Origin: Nigrospora sphaerica
Taxonomy: Eukaryota > Ascomycota > Sordariomycetes > Amphisphaeriales > Apiosporaceae
Assembly: GCA_018287875.1 (NCBI GenBank)
Contig: JAGVVL010000009.1
Coordinates: forward strand, 2,790,001 to 2,854,000
Length of the DNA: 64,000 bases
Direction of reading: 5' to 3'
Shown piece after piece: positions 1 to 11,449 of this stretch (the stretch's first letter is position 1; every line of letters begins with the position of its first letter). The notes beneath the pieces were generated by a model. That model was not told the DNA's origin, did no database searches, and saw only the letters and a list, made by a program, of their open reading frames with translations. Position numbers and translations under genes: made by a program.

Positions 1-177
1 GGCGAAATGAACTGTCTCATTGAGCGCTGTTTCCCAGAAAGACTTGGACGCCGCTGGGGCTGCTGGAACCGCCGGCGGCGGCGGCGGCGGCGGAAAGTCT
101 GTCACACTGAGAGTAGGTGGCATTGGAGCGACCTTGTGAGGTGTCACCGGGCGGTAGTCCGGCTGACTGATGGATGT

Positions 178-208
<31 letters not shown>

Positions 209-615
209 ATCTGAAACCTCGTAACCACACGAGGCGTGATTGAGCGCTGGTCTTGTTGGTCGGCTGGAGTTGGCGGAGGACATTCCCATGCCTCCGAGGC
301 GGCTGGCATATAGGCTTTGTAAGGCATCACGGGGCGGCGGTCTAGGTGATCGGCCGGAGGCGGCGGCGGCCGCGGCGGCAGTTCTACCACTGTGGCCACT
401 GGCGGCATATAAGCCTTATAAGGCTTCACCGGGCGCCGGTCTGACGGACCGACCGCATCATAGGTCGCCTTTTCGGCGCCCTGGCTTGTCCCATGGCTCT
501 TCGGCTGGCTGTCGTAGTACCCATCGGCGATTTCGAAATCATGGACGGAGGCCAAGGGTTTCTCCGTATACGGCGGAGGCGGGCGGTGGGAATCGTAGTC
601 GTATGAGGCGTTCAT
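1..615 (-). CDS. Proline-rich protein, N-terminal part, cut by left edge
   Basis: The reverse strand is open from an ATG at 615 to the window edge, giving the first 205 residues of a longer protein. It begins MNASYDYDSHRPPPPYTEKP and is rich in Pro, Tyr and Ala. The motif DRRPVxPYKAYMP occurs twice (near residues 70 and 103), and there are two runs of 7-9 prolines, encoded by the GCC/CCG triplet tracts near 80-95 and 180-207. The last visible residues, SKSFWETALNETVHFA, look like the start of a folded domain. The ATG has G at -3. An in-frame ATG at 672 would add 19 residues but has a poor context, and an upstream exon is possible. I do not recognise the family. The fully sensible composition, as against arginine or alanine runs in the other frames, is the main evidence that this frame is real. 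Confidence 0.7.
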
Positions 616-1580
616 CGCGAAGGGTTGCAGTGCGTGGCGTATGTACGAGTGGGCGAGTCTCAAGCAACGCATCCAGTTCGGTGACTTAGCTGCCAGGCAT
701 GCTGAAGAAAGACGCGCTCCTCGGTTTAAAGACGGCGGCGGCGGCGGGCATTCCCATCTTGCGACAGTTGGCGCGGCGAACGACCCCTAGCTGTAACATG
801 GCCCCAGGGACCGGGAGGAAAGGAGGCGTGTACGGAGGTAATCACACTTGCTCTTGGCCGAGTGCCCAGAAATTGCCCTGCCCGAGTTGTGGTGGTCGCG
901 GATGCGCTTCCGGTACATATTTACCAACCCACTCATTTCCCATCACGTAGCGTCGGGTGGCATCGAACGTGGAGGCACGAGCCTACGCATTAGTGCATAA
1001 GCGTGGGCCACTCTACATATGCATTTATGCGTTGGACGCTCTACTGAGTAAGTACCGTTCCTCCCGGCCACTCGACGGACCAAGTACACAACGTGAGTCG
1101 GGTACGGAGTACACACGAATACACAGAAGCACTACGCCCCCTTCTTGGTACTGGGTGCATGCGCTACTACAACTATGTACACTATGTCCAAGATGCATGC
1201 AAGATGGCCCGCCGTCCCTCCGCAGCGACTGGGTTGGGTGTAGCTCCCGCGTAAGCTCCCGTGCCCCCAACAGCTGGAGCCCTGGAGCTCTCCGGTTGTA
1301 TGATGGGACGGGAGCTTCCAGCCTTCTTTCTCCCGCTCTTCCTCCTTGGCTGATTCCATCTCCCTTTACCTCCGCCTGCGCATGCAGCCGCTTGTCTGCA
1401 GCACCAGAAACCAACGCCGAGAAGGTAACCATGTAGCATCCCCGACGCCGGTCCCACTCGACGCTTCTTCCCTCGCGTGCATTATCCTTCTGACCGCCAT
1501 CTGAGAGCACACGCCCGACGCCGCCGCCCCCCTTCCGGCTTGCGAGGCACTTACCCTGGGAGGGCACGCAGCCATCTCCC
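616..1580. other. Intergenic, divergent promoter region
   Basis: This spacer lies between the divergent proline-rich gene and ATG17. I see no conserved reading frame. Long open frames on the reverse strand extending to about 1900 are shadows of the GC-rich ATG17 exon. Confidence 0.6.
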
Positions 1581-3205
1581 ATGGCATCCCCAATACGTAC
1601 CTCGACGCCCGCGGCCTCGTCGTTTCGGGGCTCGCGCCCGCCCTCTCGGCATGACCTTCCCGACGACCCGGCCAGCTCGGCCGACTCGCTTCCCGTGGAG
1701 GCCTTGGTGCAGCACCTGCTTGACGCGAAACGCTCCCTGTCGTCCATGTCTCTTGTTCTGCGGGCCAACGAGCTCGTCACCGCTGCCCGCCAAGCCCACG
1801 AGGAAGCCGTCATCCTCGGTGCCCAGGCTGAGTTCCTGCGTCGCGGCATCGCCCAGCAGACGAGGCTGCTGCTTCGGACGCGGAGGGGTCTGATGCGCAC
1901 CTACGAGAGTGGGAAACGCGAGTTCAAGCAGGTCATCAAACTGCTCGACGCCACCAATGCTCGTCTCGAGGAGACCATGGGCGTGCTGCGCAGCCGCATG
2001 GTGGAGAGCGCCTTTCGGCCGTCAGGCGAGGATAGGAAGAGCCTGCTAGACTTCCTCGACGTTGACCAGGTCGAGACGGTGCGAAACTCTTTAAAGGAGA
2101 ACATTGGCGCTTTACAAGTAGGTTCTGGTCGTGGCCTTCAGCCTTCCCACGTGGCCCATGCGGCCAGAGAAAGGTCCCGAACTGACATAGTTCGGCAACG
2201 CCATAGGCTACGCAGACATCCTTCGACGGCGACCTTTTGCGGTTTGACAACGACCTGCGAGCGCTGCAAAAAGCCATGGCTGCCTCCTCTTGCTCGCCGT
2301 CCTCCTCGGCCTCGAACGCCCACCAGCCCGTCATTCAGCTTCTCTCGTCCATGGTAGAAGGATCACATGACATGGCCGAGCTGCTGGCATCTCTGACCAA
2401 ACATTTCGATCTTTGCGTGACGGCGGTGCGGACAACCGAGGGCGGTGCCGCCCTGGCCCGGCGCAAGGCGGCTGAGGCCACACAATCGCAAGGTGACGGC
2501 GACGGTGTCTCCATCTCCGGAGTTATTACTGAACAGGAATCCCATGTCGATGAGGTCGACCCTGTTTCACACCAGGACCGTGCACAGATGCTTCAGGTCG
2601 TGGTGCAGGATGCGTCCGAAGTCCCAGACGTGGTCCAGGAGATCAACGAGCGGCTCCAGAACATTGAAGAGGAATACGCCCGGCTAAATGAACAGACGGA
2701 TCAAGTCAAACAGAGCTACGCGGCCACGTCCCATGCATTCCAGGTGCTCGAGGAAGTCGGTCTGAGGTTCCCGAGCTACATCGCGGCCGAGACCGAGTTC
2801 CGCGAGCGCTGGGTGGAAGAGCACGAGAGCATCACGGAGAGGATGAGCGAGATGGATGGGCTGCGAGCCTTCTACGAGACGTACGCCGATGCCTACGATA
2901 GTCTCATTCTCGAGGTGGATCGGCGGCGGACGCACGAAGACAAAGTGCTCAGTATTTGGAAGAAGGCCAAGGAAAACGTTGACAGGATTGTCGAGGCCGA
3001 CCGGAGGCAAAGGGAGGCTTTCCGGCAGGACGTGGCCGAGTACATCCCCACGGATCTCTGGCGGGGAATGGACGATGCCATGCGTGGCTGGGACCTTGTT
3101 CCCCTCCAGGACGACGCCAAGGCCACGCCGTGCCTGGACAAAGACACGGTCAGGGCCGCCGCCGAACGGCTGGACAGGACGGAGCGCACGCCGAGGGACG
3201 GCTGA
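1581..3205 (+). CDS. atg17: Autophagy scaffold protein Atg17
   Basis: Atg17 is the scaffold of the Atg1 kinase complex, assembling with Atg13, Atg29 and Atg31 at the phagophore assembly site to start autophagosome formation. Exons are 1581-2117 and 2216-3205, joined in phase 0 at GALQ|TSFDGD. The 98-nt intron has a GTAGGT donor, a CTGAC branch site and a CGCAG acceptor. The product has 508 residues, normal for filamentous-fungal Atg17. Family hallmarks are the N-terminal block around VLRANELVTAARQAHEEAV (about residues 60-80), FKQVIKLLD and FDGDLLRFDND after the intron. The rest is almost wholly helical and heptad-rich, as expected for the crescent-shaped dimer. Residues 1-35 are a Ser/Pro-rich, probably disordered leader. 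The start is the first ATG of the frame. Confidence 0.95.
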
Positions 3206-5025
3206 AAACCATTGCGGCCGTTGGTTTGCGATCCGTATGCTTCCATGGTATATGAGAGACTCGAGATGGGGCCTCGCGCCCAGGCGCCACGGCGGACTAT
3301 TCTGGGCCAAGCTTTTTCGCGACGGCGTCCAATCACTTATGTTTCTGTATATGTAAGTCCGGTCGGTCCGGAGGGCAGGTAGGCTGGCAGACAGGCAGTT
3401 TGGCATACCGCAGAGAGGAGGTGAAGACCGTTCGGGGCATCCCCTGCGCGGGTACTATCCCTGGGTGGGAAACGACGCGGCAGGACCCCAGGGAAGCACC
3501 GGGCATGTGGAAACATCGGCTGTAGATGCACGTATATTTCCAGGGCGCTTTTCACCCAGCACATACCGGCTTAGATACCGGTACACACTTTGAGTATTCA
3601 CCCCGGGATAGGGCCTAGAAGGGGGTTGGCGTATGGATTCCGGGCCAGTCGAAGCGATTTTACGTGATTCTTTCTCATGCTACGGCAAGTTACAAGATAT
3701 GGCGCGTTCCTTGTTTCGGCCCTCGGTCCCAGCGCCGCCTGTCTGTTGCCTGTTGGCCTGTGTCCTGTCGCCTGTCTCACACGGGTCCATCCATCTCCAT
3801 GCCGGTTGGTGTTTACGCACATTGAAGTGTTGCTGTGTACGTAAGGACGCCAAGCAGGGGGCGATTGGTCATGTCGTCCCATAAAAATGCAGGCTCGGCA
3901 AGTACGTAAGCTTTCTTGGCTGCTTTCCAAGACCCTGGGTTGGCGGGGAATCCGGGCGTACTGGCGCCCCAAGTTGGAAGCAGAGGAGCCCCAAACGCGG
4001 TACTTGTCGACCACCCAGCGCAAAATGGCGAAGCAGTGTGAAGGTTTGGACGAGCGGGAGGCGGACGACTGAGCAAATTGGAGGACAATCACGGTACGCG
4101 GCTTCTTCTGGTCGCATAACGACTACCTACTTACGTATAGAAGTGCATGAAGAAAGCAAGTAAGAGGTCATACTTGAGTAGCTTAAGTTGTGAGATGTAG
4201 GTATGTAGCCCCGATTTACACGTTGCTGCATTATAGTAGGTGTAGCCACGATATGTTGCGTGGTGGTCTCTAAAGCACCCATCCAAGGAGTCCGAGCACG
4301 CCGGAAGCAACCTACATATTTCCAATTCATCATGCGTCCCTCTTTCTTCTGCTGGCCGTGTCCAGGATAGTGAGTGCTATGGAGGGTCCTGTCTACAGTA
4401 GACTTACGTGACCGTCTGTCTTGCCGTCCCGGCCCCCCAGTTCCCAATGGCCCTCTGCCCCAGGCACAACTCGGCAAAGGTACCCACCCATTGCACGGTA
4501 CTCAGGGTAAGAACCATGGAGCCCTGAAATGGGGAGCCACTACAGGTACGTGTATGTACCGGGACTTCGTTGAAGTTCCACTAGCACTCACGCCGAAACC
4601 GTTGTCATCTACCGCGTACGGATGGGGGAAGGCCCGCGTCGATCGGCTCCTGTATAAAACCACTAATGATGTAGTCGCAGTCGCCGAAGGACCCAGGTAT
4701 ACGTAAGTAATGTACGGATGGGGGCCTGCCATCCAGTCAACCTTTTCGCTCCTCACGAACTCGGACGACCCTGCTGCTGCCCATTGACGCCCACGACCAC
4801 CACTCTCTCCTCAAGACTGATTGCGCCTCGACGACCGGCCAACCTCTTCGATGCGTGGCCACGCCGGCTACCGTTTGCGTGACACCCTTTGGTCGCCCGA
4901 TTGATCTTTCACCCACGCCCCCGTTGACTTGACGACGACTTCCCTCTCCCCTTTCCCCTTCACCCCCTCAAGTCTGCCCTCTCCGTCTTGCCGCCCACTC
5001 CCAGTGTACGTTGCAGACGCCGGCG
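3206..5025. other. Gene-poor spacer
   Basis: The 1.8 kb holds only short, mutually overlapping open frames without recognisable domains. TACCTA/TAGGTA-type oligonucleotides occur near 4120-4205. Confidence 0.55.
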
Positions 5026-5622
5026 ATGCCGTCGCCTATGATCAAGGCGACGCTGGCTGCTGCCGCCCTGTCCAGCACGTCCAACATCCTCGCCCAGTTT
5101 CTCGAGGCCTATCGCGAGCAGCAGCCCTTCGCCTTCGACGCGCCTCACTTCATCCGCTTCGTCATCCTGGCCTTCCTTACGGCTCCTCCCAACTACGTCT
5201 GGCAGCAGTTTCTCGAGCGCAGCTTCCCCGCCTACGAGCGCCAGGCGCCGTTGCGCGATGTCGAAAGCCAGGTGAAGGAGAAGGACGACCATGCTGAGGC
5301 CGTCTCGACCGCCAACAAGCCTAAGTTGAACATTAAGAACACGCTGTCCAAGTGGTTCATCGACTGCATCACCCTGGGCGCCCTCATGAATACGGCTGCC
5401 TTCTTCATCCTGATGGGCCTGCTCAAGAACCAACCCGTCGCCCAGATAGCCCACAACATCCACACCCAAACCATCCCGCTCATTGTGGCCGGCTACAAGA
5501 TCTGGCCCTTCGCCTCCATCATCAGTTTCAGCTGCATCCCCGTCGAGCGGAGGATCGTCTTCCTCAACTTCGTCGGCTTGCTGTGGGGCATCTACATGAG
5601 TCTGGTTGCCGCCCGCGTCTGA
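5026..5622 (+). CDS. Mpv17/PMP22-family integral membrane protein
   Basis: This single-exon protein has 198 residues. Mpv17/PMP22 proteins are small four-helix proteins of the peroxisomal or inner mitochondrial membrane, thought to form channels or to control metabolite permeability. Here the N-terminal part (FIRFVILAFLTAPPNYVWQQ) and the C-terminal half (LIVAGYKIWPFASIISFSC, then FLNFVGLLWGIYMSLVAA) match the family layout, including the W-P-x-x-x-x-I-x-F signature region. A charged loop rich in Lys and Glu lies around residues 70-105. The ATG at 5026 begins MPSPMIKATL, the usual N-terminus in related fungal proteins; the upstream in-frame codon is TTG and is not used as the start. The exact organelle cannot be told from sequence. 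Confidence 0.88.
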   Translation: MPSPMIKATLAAAALSSTSNILAQFLEAYREQQPFAFDAPHFIRFVILAFLTAPPNYVWQQFLERSFPAYERQAPLRDVESQVKEKDDHAEAVSTANKPKLNIKNTLSKWFIDCITLGALMNTAAFFILMGLLKNQPVAQIAHNIHTQTIPLIVAGYKIWPFASIISFSCIPVERRIVFLNFVGLLWGIYMSLVAARV

Positions 5623-7805
5623 GCGCACCTCCTTGTCACTACGCAAATGCGCACATGAGAGTTCTCCTTCCATAACACCGACGTGCGTCTTTAGCATATT
5701 GCTGCAACCCACCCGCTGCTTCTGACTGGGACGTGCTGCATGTACCCTTTGCCATGATTTCGACACTGAACCACCAGCTGCTGCCGGATGGCCCCGGAGA
5801 TGGATGCTGTTTCGTCGCGAACCGATGGGGAAAGGGTAGCACGACAGGTCGCTCCCAGTCGAAATCAGCGATGCGTCCAATTTTGAACGAGGGCGTCACA
5901 GATGCCCATGCGACATGAATCGTCATGTGGCCCATCAACCGTAGGAGGCGTTGCGTTGGGAAAGAACGTGCATACATATCAGCACGCCAACTTATATAGC
6001 CAACTACTTTGATCTACAACAAGTATTGTTTCCCTCCCCACCGTGTCCCTTTATCCTTTTGCCCCTCGTCTCCCTGGGCAACAGGCTCTGCCGTATTCCC
6101 GTTGGCAAACGCCACATCGCCCTGGGTTTCCATGCCTTGGCCATTCTTCGCTCCCTTCTGGGTCACGGGCAGTTTTCGGCGACATACCTGGATTGGCTCA
6201 GAATGAAGGCGAAGCGATCGACCCGCACCCGGTCCGCAACGCTTTGTTCGCATAAGTTGGCATGCTAGACAGCGCTGACTTCGCGAGGCTAGAGCGTGAC
6301 GACCTGCAGCTCAGCTTCACTTGGCCACCTGCGGAAGTCATTGGTCCACGACCGGGGGCGAGGCGCAACGGGTAGGCTGACGCTGCGAGCAACCAAGAGA
6401 TCGAATGGAGGTCCGAGAGCACAAGCCCTACTAGGCCGTCAACCACTTCAAACGTACCAGAGGCACCGACCCAAATAAATTGCGCTAGCAACCGAATGAA
6501 TTGAAGGCCCCTGGCTAGCAGCAACTGCCCATGGCCCAGTGGGATTGTCTAGCTCCCATATAGAGCCGCCCTCCAATATTCTCTCCCCAGGGGTAATAAG
6601 AGGAGGGCTCGTTCGACTCTTGATCCCACGTGTCCTAGTTGGCCGTTGGGCAACAAACGCACCTGCAACAATGTCCTTGGACAAGTAACGCATGCTGCCG
6701 AATGCTTTAAGCAGCATTTATACCTAGCTATACCAACGGGCTCAGCGTTTCTTCCTTCCCGCGACAGCTGTCTCACGAGGTACGTGTCATGAACAAGGTG
6801 GCTAATATGCCGCTGCAGTCAGTGGCCAGTAGCATGGAACTGTTCGCCCGCGTGGCTGCGTATACGTGCTCTCGGGTCCGGTGAACCCACGACACCACCT
6901 GTGACGAGTTACCAGGCCCCTCTGGGATGATCACGCTCCCCAATTCCCCGTAGCGTATGTTCCGCTAATGCCAGGATCTTCTTCGATTGGTGCAAGTATT
7001 CTGGCGGCGGAGAGCGAGTGCCGCTCTCCGTGTTAACCACACTAATAGCCCGTGTAGAAGTCCAATGCATGCAGTCTGCTTCTTGTGGCAAGTGGTGATG
7101 CGGTCAAAGGGAACACGTGCAATGATCCCGGCCCGACTTTCGCCAAGTCGCACATGCATGTGGGTGGGCGCCTCTATAGCAACGTAGGCGCCGGTTATAT
7201 CAATATTGGGACAGGTCCATGGCCAGGCAGGGCATTGGACAGGTGACGGGACGCCCGCACCCTCCTGTCCGGACCCCCAGAGTGCGGGGACTCTACGCAC
7301 CAGCCGCTGATTCACGAATGTAGCCGAGGCTACTTGACTGAAAGATGCGTTTCGCTGGTGGGCGTGGCTCTTAGGATCACACGTATCATCGTGATCCCGA
7401 TAATGTCCGCTTCGTTAAGCTCCAAACCTGGTCGCTCCATCCAAGATTTCCGAAGCGCCTTATCAACCACGGGACTTGCTCAAAAAGGGTGGCCGGTATT
7501 ACATTTGGGACTCATTGTCAAGCTGCCCTCTGGCATTGAGACCGCGAAGTTGAGCAACGGATAGGCAGCAAAAGGTCAGACAACATTCAAACGTCAAGGA
7601 CAAGCGGCGTGCAGGCAATATCCATTATGGACACGGGTACTGGTCCAAGAATATATAGTCAATGCTAGGCTGTACCCACCGGGCACCTCAGTTGCAGTCG
7701 GTATCCGTAGGGTCAGCCGCTCTGTGGAGGTTTCGTGCTTCAGAGGGCAAGATGTATACATGATGAAGACTAGGCGTGAAGGGAATGACGCGTCAATTCC
7801 GTTTC
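5623..7805. other. Gene-poor spacer
   Basis: No reading frame in this 2.2 kb carries a recognisable domain, and frames on both strands overlap without preference. One B-box-like match (GTTCGACTC near 6610) lacks a pairing T-stem. Confidence 0.5.
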
Positions 7806-8739
7806 TCAGGAGGAGCCACTGAGCTGCTTCACGGCGAAATCGACACCGAGCTTCTGAGTGCTTGTGCTCATAGGGTACTATCATCGTCTAGAGTCAGCAG
7901 TTGCGTAGACAGGGTATTCGTGAAGTATGTTCCGGCGTACTCGCGGGCCGGAACAACCCAAACAAGGAGGGTTGGAAGTAAGAGGGGACGACTCTTGTGA
8001 AAACGAGCAACGAGGAGTCTGGGGGGTTACTTACGGTAAGATGCGCGGCGTTGATCCCCATGCCGTGGGTGGTGTCGCAAACACCGTCGCCCTATACGGC
8101 ATTAGTGATGTCGTTCAGTGATGGAGGCCGGCGACCCGCCAGCCGGACGGGTACAGAACTGTATATAGGACTTACAAAGGCACAAACGTCCAGAGTCTTG
8201 GAGATCCAGGCGGCGGGAATGCCGGGGCTCAGCATGGCGGACATGCCGTTGACGTTGGCCGTCGTCTTTCCGCCGTTGACGTCGACGTTGCAGGCCAGAC
8301 CAGACTTGTGCTCAGGGTTGCCAATTAGGAAGACCCCCTTCACAGCATCGGCGTTGGCGCCCGTGAGCTTGGGCAGAGCGTTGACGGTGGCCGCTGCACC
8401 CTGAGAGTACCCCTGCAGGATGAAGCACTCGTTGGGAGAGGTGCGGAGGGTCGAGGTTATGCGGTTGACGATGTCGGCCGTGCCGAGAGCCGAGTTTTGG
8501 CTGAAGCCGGCGGCGTACACGGTGCTGTAGATCTTGCCGCCGGGAAGCTGCTGAGTAACACGCGAGTTGATGGTTCGGAAACCCGACGACTCGCCCTGCA
8601 TCTCCCCGGTGCCCCGAGTGTTGATGATGGTGTAAGACGAGCACGCGCCGGCACGTTTCTCGACTGCGTCGACGACCGGCGCCGCGCTCGCGGACATCGC
8701 GAGCAGAAAAACCACCGAGAGAAGGCTGGAGGCGTGCAT
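7806..8739 (-). CDS. Secreted cutinase (carbohydrate esterase family 5)
   Basis: Cutinases are secreted serine esterases that cleave plant cutin and other polyesters. Exons, in transcript order, are 8176-8739, 8035-8091 and 7806-7877, with introns of 84 and 157 nt; the product has 230 residues. Residues 1-20 are a signal peptide, followed by a short propeptide ending in KR (29), a Kex2-type site. The catalytic triad is Ser112 (GYSQG), Asp190 (GDGVC) and His205 (NAAHLTY). The cysteines at 33, 105, 149, 186 and 193 include those of the usual disulfides. The catalytic His lies in the second exon and the C-terminus YPMSTSTQKLGVDFAVKQLS in the third, so a single-exon reading would yield an inactive, truncated product. 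A TATA-like element sits about 130 nt upstream. Confidence 0.93.
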
Positions 8740-8867
8740 GATGAAGAATGGATAAATGCTCCCGGAATAAGGGGCGGTAAAGAACGATGGGACAAACGAG
8801 GGCTTAGGAATTGGAAGGCGGCGTGGGTTGACAACAGACCGTGGCTACGAGGTCGAGACAACCGCTT

Positions 8868-8873
8868 CTTATA
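8868..8873 (-). promoter_or_regulatory. TATA-like element of the cutinase gene
   Basis: TATAAG on the reverse strand lies about 130 nt upstream of the cutinase ATG. The position suits a fungal TATA element, but the assignment rests on motif and distance only. Confidence 0.35.
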
Positions 8874-8900
8874 GAGCGCATTCCCCTATCTCCATGGATG

Positions 8901-8922
8901 CCCCCCCCCCCCCCGCCCCCCC
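8901..8922. repeat. Poly(C) tract
   Basis: A run of 14 C, one G and 7 C lies in the upstream region of the cutinase gene. Runs like this are prone to length error in assembly. Confidence 0.8.
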
Positions 8923-9755
8923 AACCACCACCACTACCGATCGTGCCCCCCAGTTGGAATCTCGGGGTGGGTATGATGGCCACGATTGCTTCCGCTCGAA
9001 CCCGCGAAGCACTGAATATAGTGGGGGATTCGGAACCCTTTCCCACAGCGGAAAGACGTCAGGGCCCGGGGCGCTCCGCCTCATCTCACGGGACCCGCCG
9101 CCCCATCGAGCTTGTACGCGGATCGCTGTCAGGGGAGGACACGGACGGACGCTGCGTCCGTTACCTTAATTAAATATCCATGGCCGTAGGGCTCCGTAGA
9201 AGCTGGCGTGAAACAGCCACGACCTCGACTTGATGTTGGGTTGCTGGCCGAGAAGCTGGGGGAGAGACTCCGTAGAGCCCCCCGTGGGCCGTCGATCCTC
9301 TAGCGCGGGCGAGTATGGGAACGTCGGGACCATTTCCTGGCAGCACCGGCCCGCCTATAAGCTACTATAGGAACCAGGCGTTTCCACTTGATAGTGGGCC
9401 GGCACCTGTAGCGGCCTTGCGGAGCAACTGAGCCCGTCGCTGTTCGCATGAAGCACCAGAAGGAGAATAGCCTTCATGGTTTTTTCTTTTCTGGCCCTTG
9501 GCCGCATTCGCCATGTTTATACGTCACGACCGCGGACAAGTGGCCGAGGCTAGTACGTAGGTGCATTTCACATCCCGGCCATGGCGTAGAATGGATATGA
9601 CTTCGGTGGGGGGCAAAACAGTCGCGCCGCGCAGAGACGGCCGGGCATGTTCATTAATTGGAAGGCCAAAAGAAAGCGGCCTCCTGCGGCCCATCGTAGG
9701 CTGTCAGGCTAGTCGGGGTAGTTGTACCGGTCGGGTAGCCTCGTTGTCCAGAGTC

Positions 9756-9769
9756 GGGGGGGGGGGGGG
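9756..9769. repeat. Poly(G) run of 14
   Basis: An uninterrupted run of 14 G lies in non-coding sequence, about 850 nt from the poly(C) tract. Confidence 0.8.
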
Positions 9770-11089
9770 TCGAGTGGGCGCATGGCCAATACGGGGTGTA
9801 GGTAAGGAAGTGAAAGGGGCAAGGGCGGATGGATATGGCATAAGGAAGGCGTACATGCTGCTGAGATTCGATACGCGGCTGACAGACGGACCTCGGAGGG
9901 GGAGGGCTACAGTATTTTCCCACGCTTTCATATCCGAACCTCAAGCAAAAGCAAGGAGCGAGCGGCCCGTTTCAGCCGCACGAGGAGGCGAGGTCGCTCC
10001 GCTCTTTTCAGGCACCCGACCACGCCGATTTCCGGTTCGGGGCAGGGACACACTGCTCTGGTGGTGACTTTAGCGCCCCCGCCAGGCCCGGCAGAGGTAT
10101 AGGAGATGGTCGAGATGGGCTCCCTTCCCCCGAGCCGAAGCGGCCGAGGTTTCCAGTCTAATTGGCCGTTGGCATTGCTGCCTCGTTGTAATTGGCCCTC
10201 AGCATCGATTCACGCTAAGGTACCGTCGGAGTGTGCGGTCTAGCACCGCATAGTCCATCCGGGCGAGCCGGCGCCAAAGGGCGCAACAACGCCACTTCTT
10301 ATAAAATCTGTAGACAAATGGGCTGGCCCCCCGCATGTGCGGTGCAGCGCCTCGGATTAAAACAAAAGAAACCACCGGACGAGTAGGGATAAGCAGCCGC
10401 CCTTATGGATGACGCTGCCAAGCCCGGCTGCATGTGTCCGGTTGGGACAAGACCTCAGAGGTGGCTGACTACTCAAGGTACTGAATGGCCTAGAGCAGTA
10501 GAGCAACGTCGGCCCGTTCGGCGAGCCATGTCCTCGAGTATAAGAAGTGGTGGCCACGCCTCTACAGCCCTGGGCGCCATTCATACGGCCGCGCAATAGC
10601 GACAGCCGTCTCTATCCCAGGCGGCGAGGTATCTATGATTGCCCCGTAGGCTTTGGCACAAGTCCAGACGCCTCGACCTACCCGAGGGTGATACGAAGTA
10701 TATTCAGCATCTGGGGTTAAGCGGGGATCCGGATCATACTTCCCGCGGGGGGAGGAGGATTCAGTCAGATTGGAACTGGCGATAAAAGAGGTACATCGTA
10801 TATTTGGTACCTCCTCGCAGGATCCCGGGCCATCGTGGGCGTTGAGCTCGGACCACATTTCCCGCCGCTGGCCGGTCGGGCGGGCGCAGGCAAAGCCGCT
10901 ACCCTTACGCAAAGATGGGTAATCTCGCTGCAAGAGACGAGGGCTGTAGGAACTTCAGCCAGCAAACAAAAAATCAGCCACCACTGCCACCGATCGAACG
11001 GCTGGCCGTCCATCGTCCCCCTCTCGTCCGTCATCACCTCCATTCCATCTCACCCCCAAATCCGTGGCCGCAAGGGTAAGGGACTCCCC

Positions 11090-11449
11090 ATGGGCGAGCC
11101 AGCTGCCTCGCCGTCGCCGTCGTCGTCGCCGCCACGCGTCTACGGGCTGTCGGTCACGCCGCGGACGCAGTGCGAACACTGGAACTCGGATCGCGATATC
11201 ATCGCCATTCGACACAAGTGCTGCCACCAGTACTACGCCTGTGTCGCCTGCCACCAAGCCTTGGCGGATCACGAACCAGAGGTCTGGCCGAAATCGGAAC
11301 AGCCCGTCACCAAAGCCGTCCTGTGTGGCCACTGTCGCCATGAGATGACCATTTCCGCATACCTGGCCTGCCGCAACGCGTGCCCTGGTTGTGCCGCCCA
11401 GTTTAACCCGGGCTGTGCGAAGCACTACGACCTGTACTTTGCAATGTGA
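11090..11449 (+). CDS. CHY zinc-finger protein, Hot13-like
   Basis: This 119-residue protein consists almost entirely of a CHY zinc finger. The Cys/His ligands run in order through CEHW, RHKCCHQYYACVACH, LCGHC, NACPGC and GCAKHY. Stand-alone CHY proteins of this size match yeast Hot13, which acts in the mitochondrial intermembrane space to keep the oxidoreductase Mia40 free of zinc during disulfide relay. The same finger also begins larger E3 ligases (Pirh2), but no RING follows here. The start at 11090 gives MGEPAASPSP; the upstream extension of the frame is low in recognisable content and is taken as 5' leader. The Hot13 assignment is inferred from size and domain. Confidence 0.85.
   Translation: MGEPAASPSPSSSPPRVYGLSVTPRTQCEHWNSDRDIIAIRHKCCHQYYACVACHQALADHEPEVWPKSEQPVTKAVLCGHCRHEMTISAYLACRNACPGCAAQFNPGCAKHYDLYFAM

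Larger units (their letters stand above)
8740..11089. other. Gene-poor spacer with mononucleotide runs
   Basis: This 2.35 kb spacer holds a C-rich run and a G run (listed separately) and no frame with recognisable homology. The open frame running into the next gene from about 10835 is probably its 5' leader. Confidence 0.5.

Noticed and set aside
1025..1900. Reverse-strand frame of 291 codons
   Set aside because: It overlaps the ATG17 first exon antisense, is Arg/Ser-rich and has no domain; it is a shadow of GC-rich coding DNA.
8901..9769. Poly(C) and poly(G) runs as possible arms of a structured element
   Set aside because: They are about 850 nt apart with unrelated flanks, and no inverted repeat or mobile-element ends were seen.
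10835..11089. In-frame upstream extension of the CHY zinc-finger protein
   Set aside because: It adds about 85 residues of unstructured sequence to a protein that is complete at 119 residues; better explained as 5' leader.
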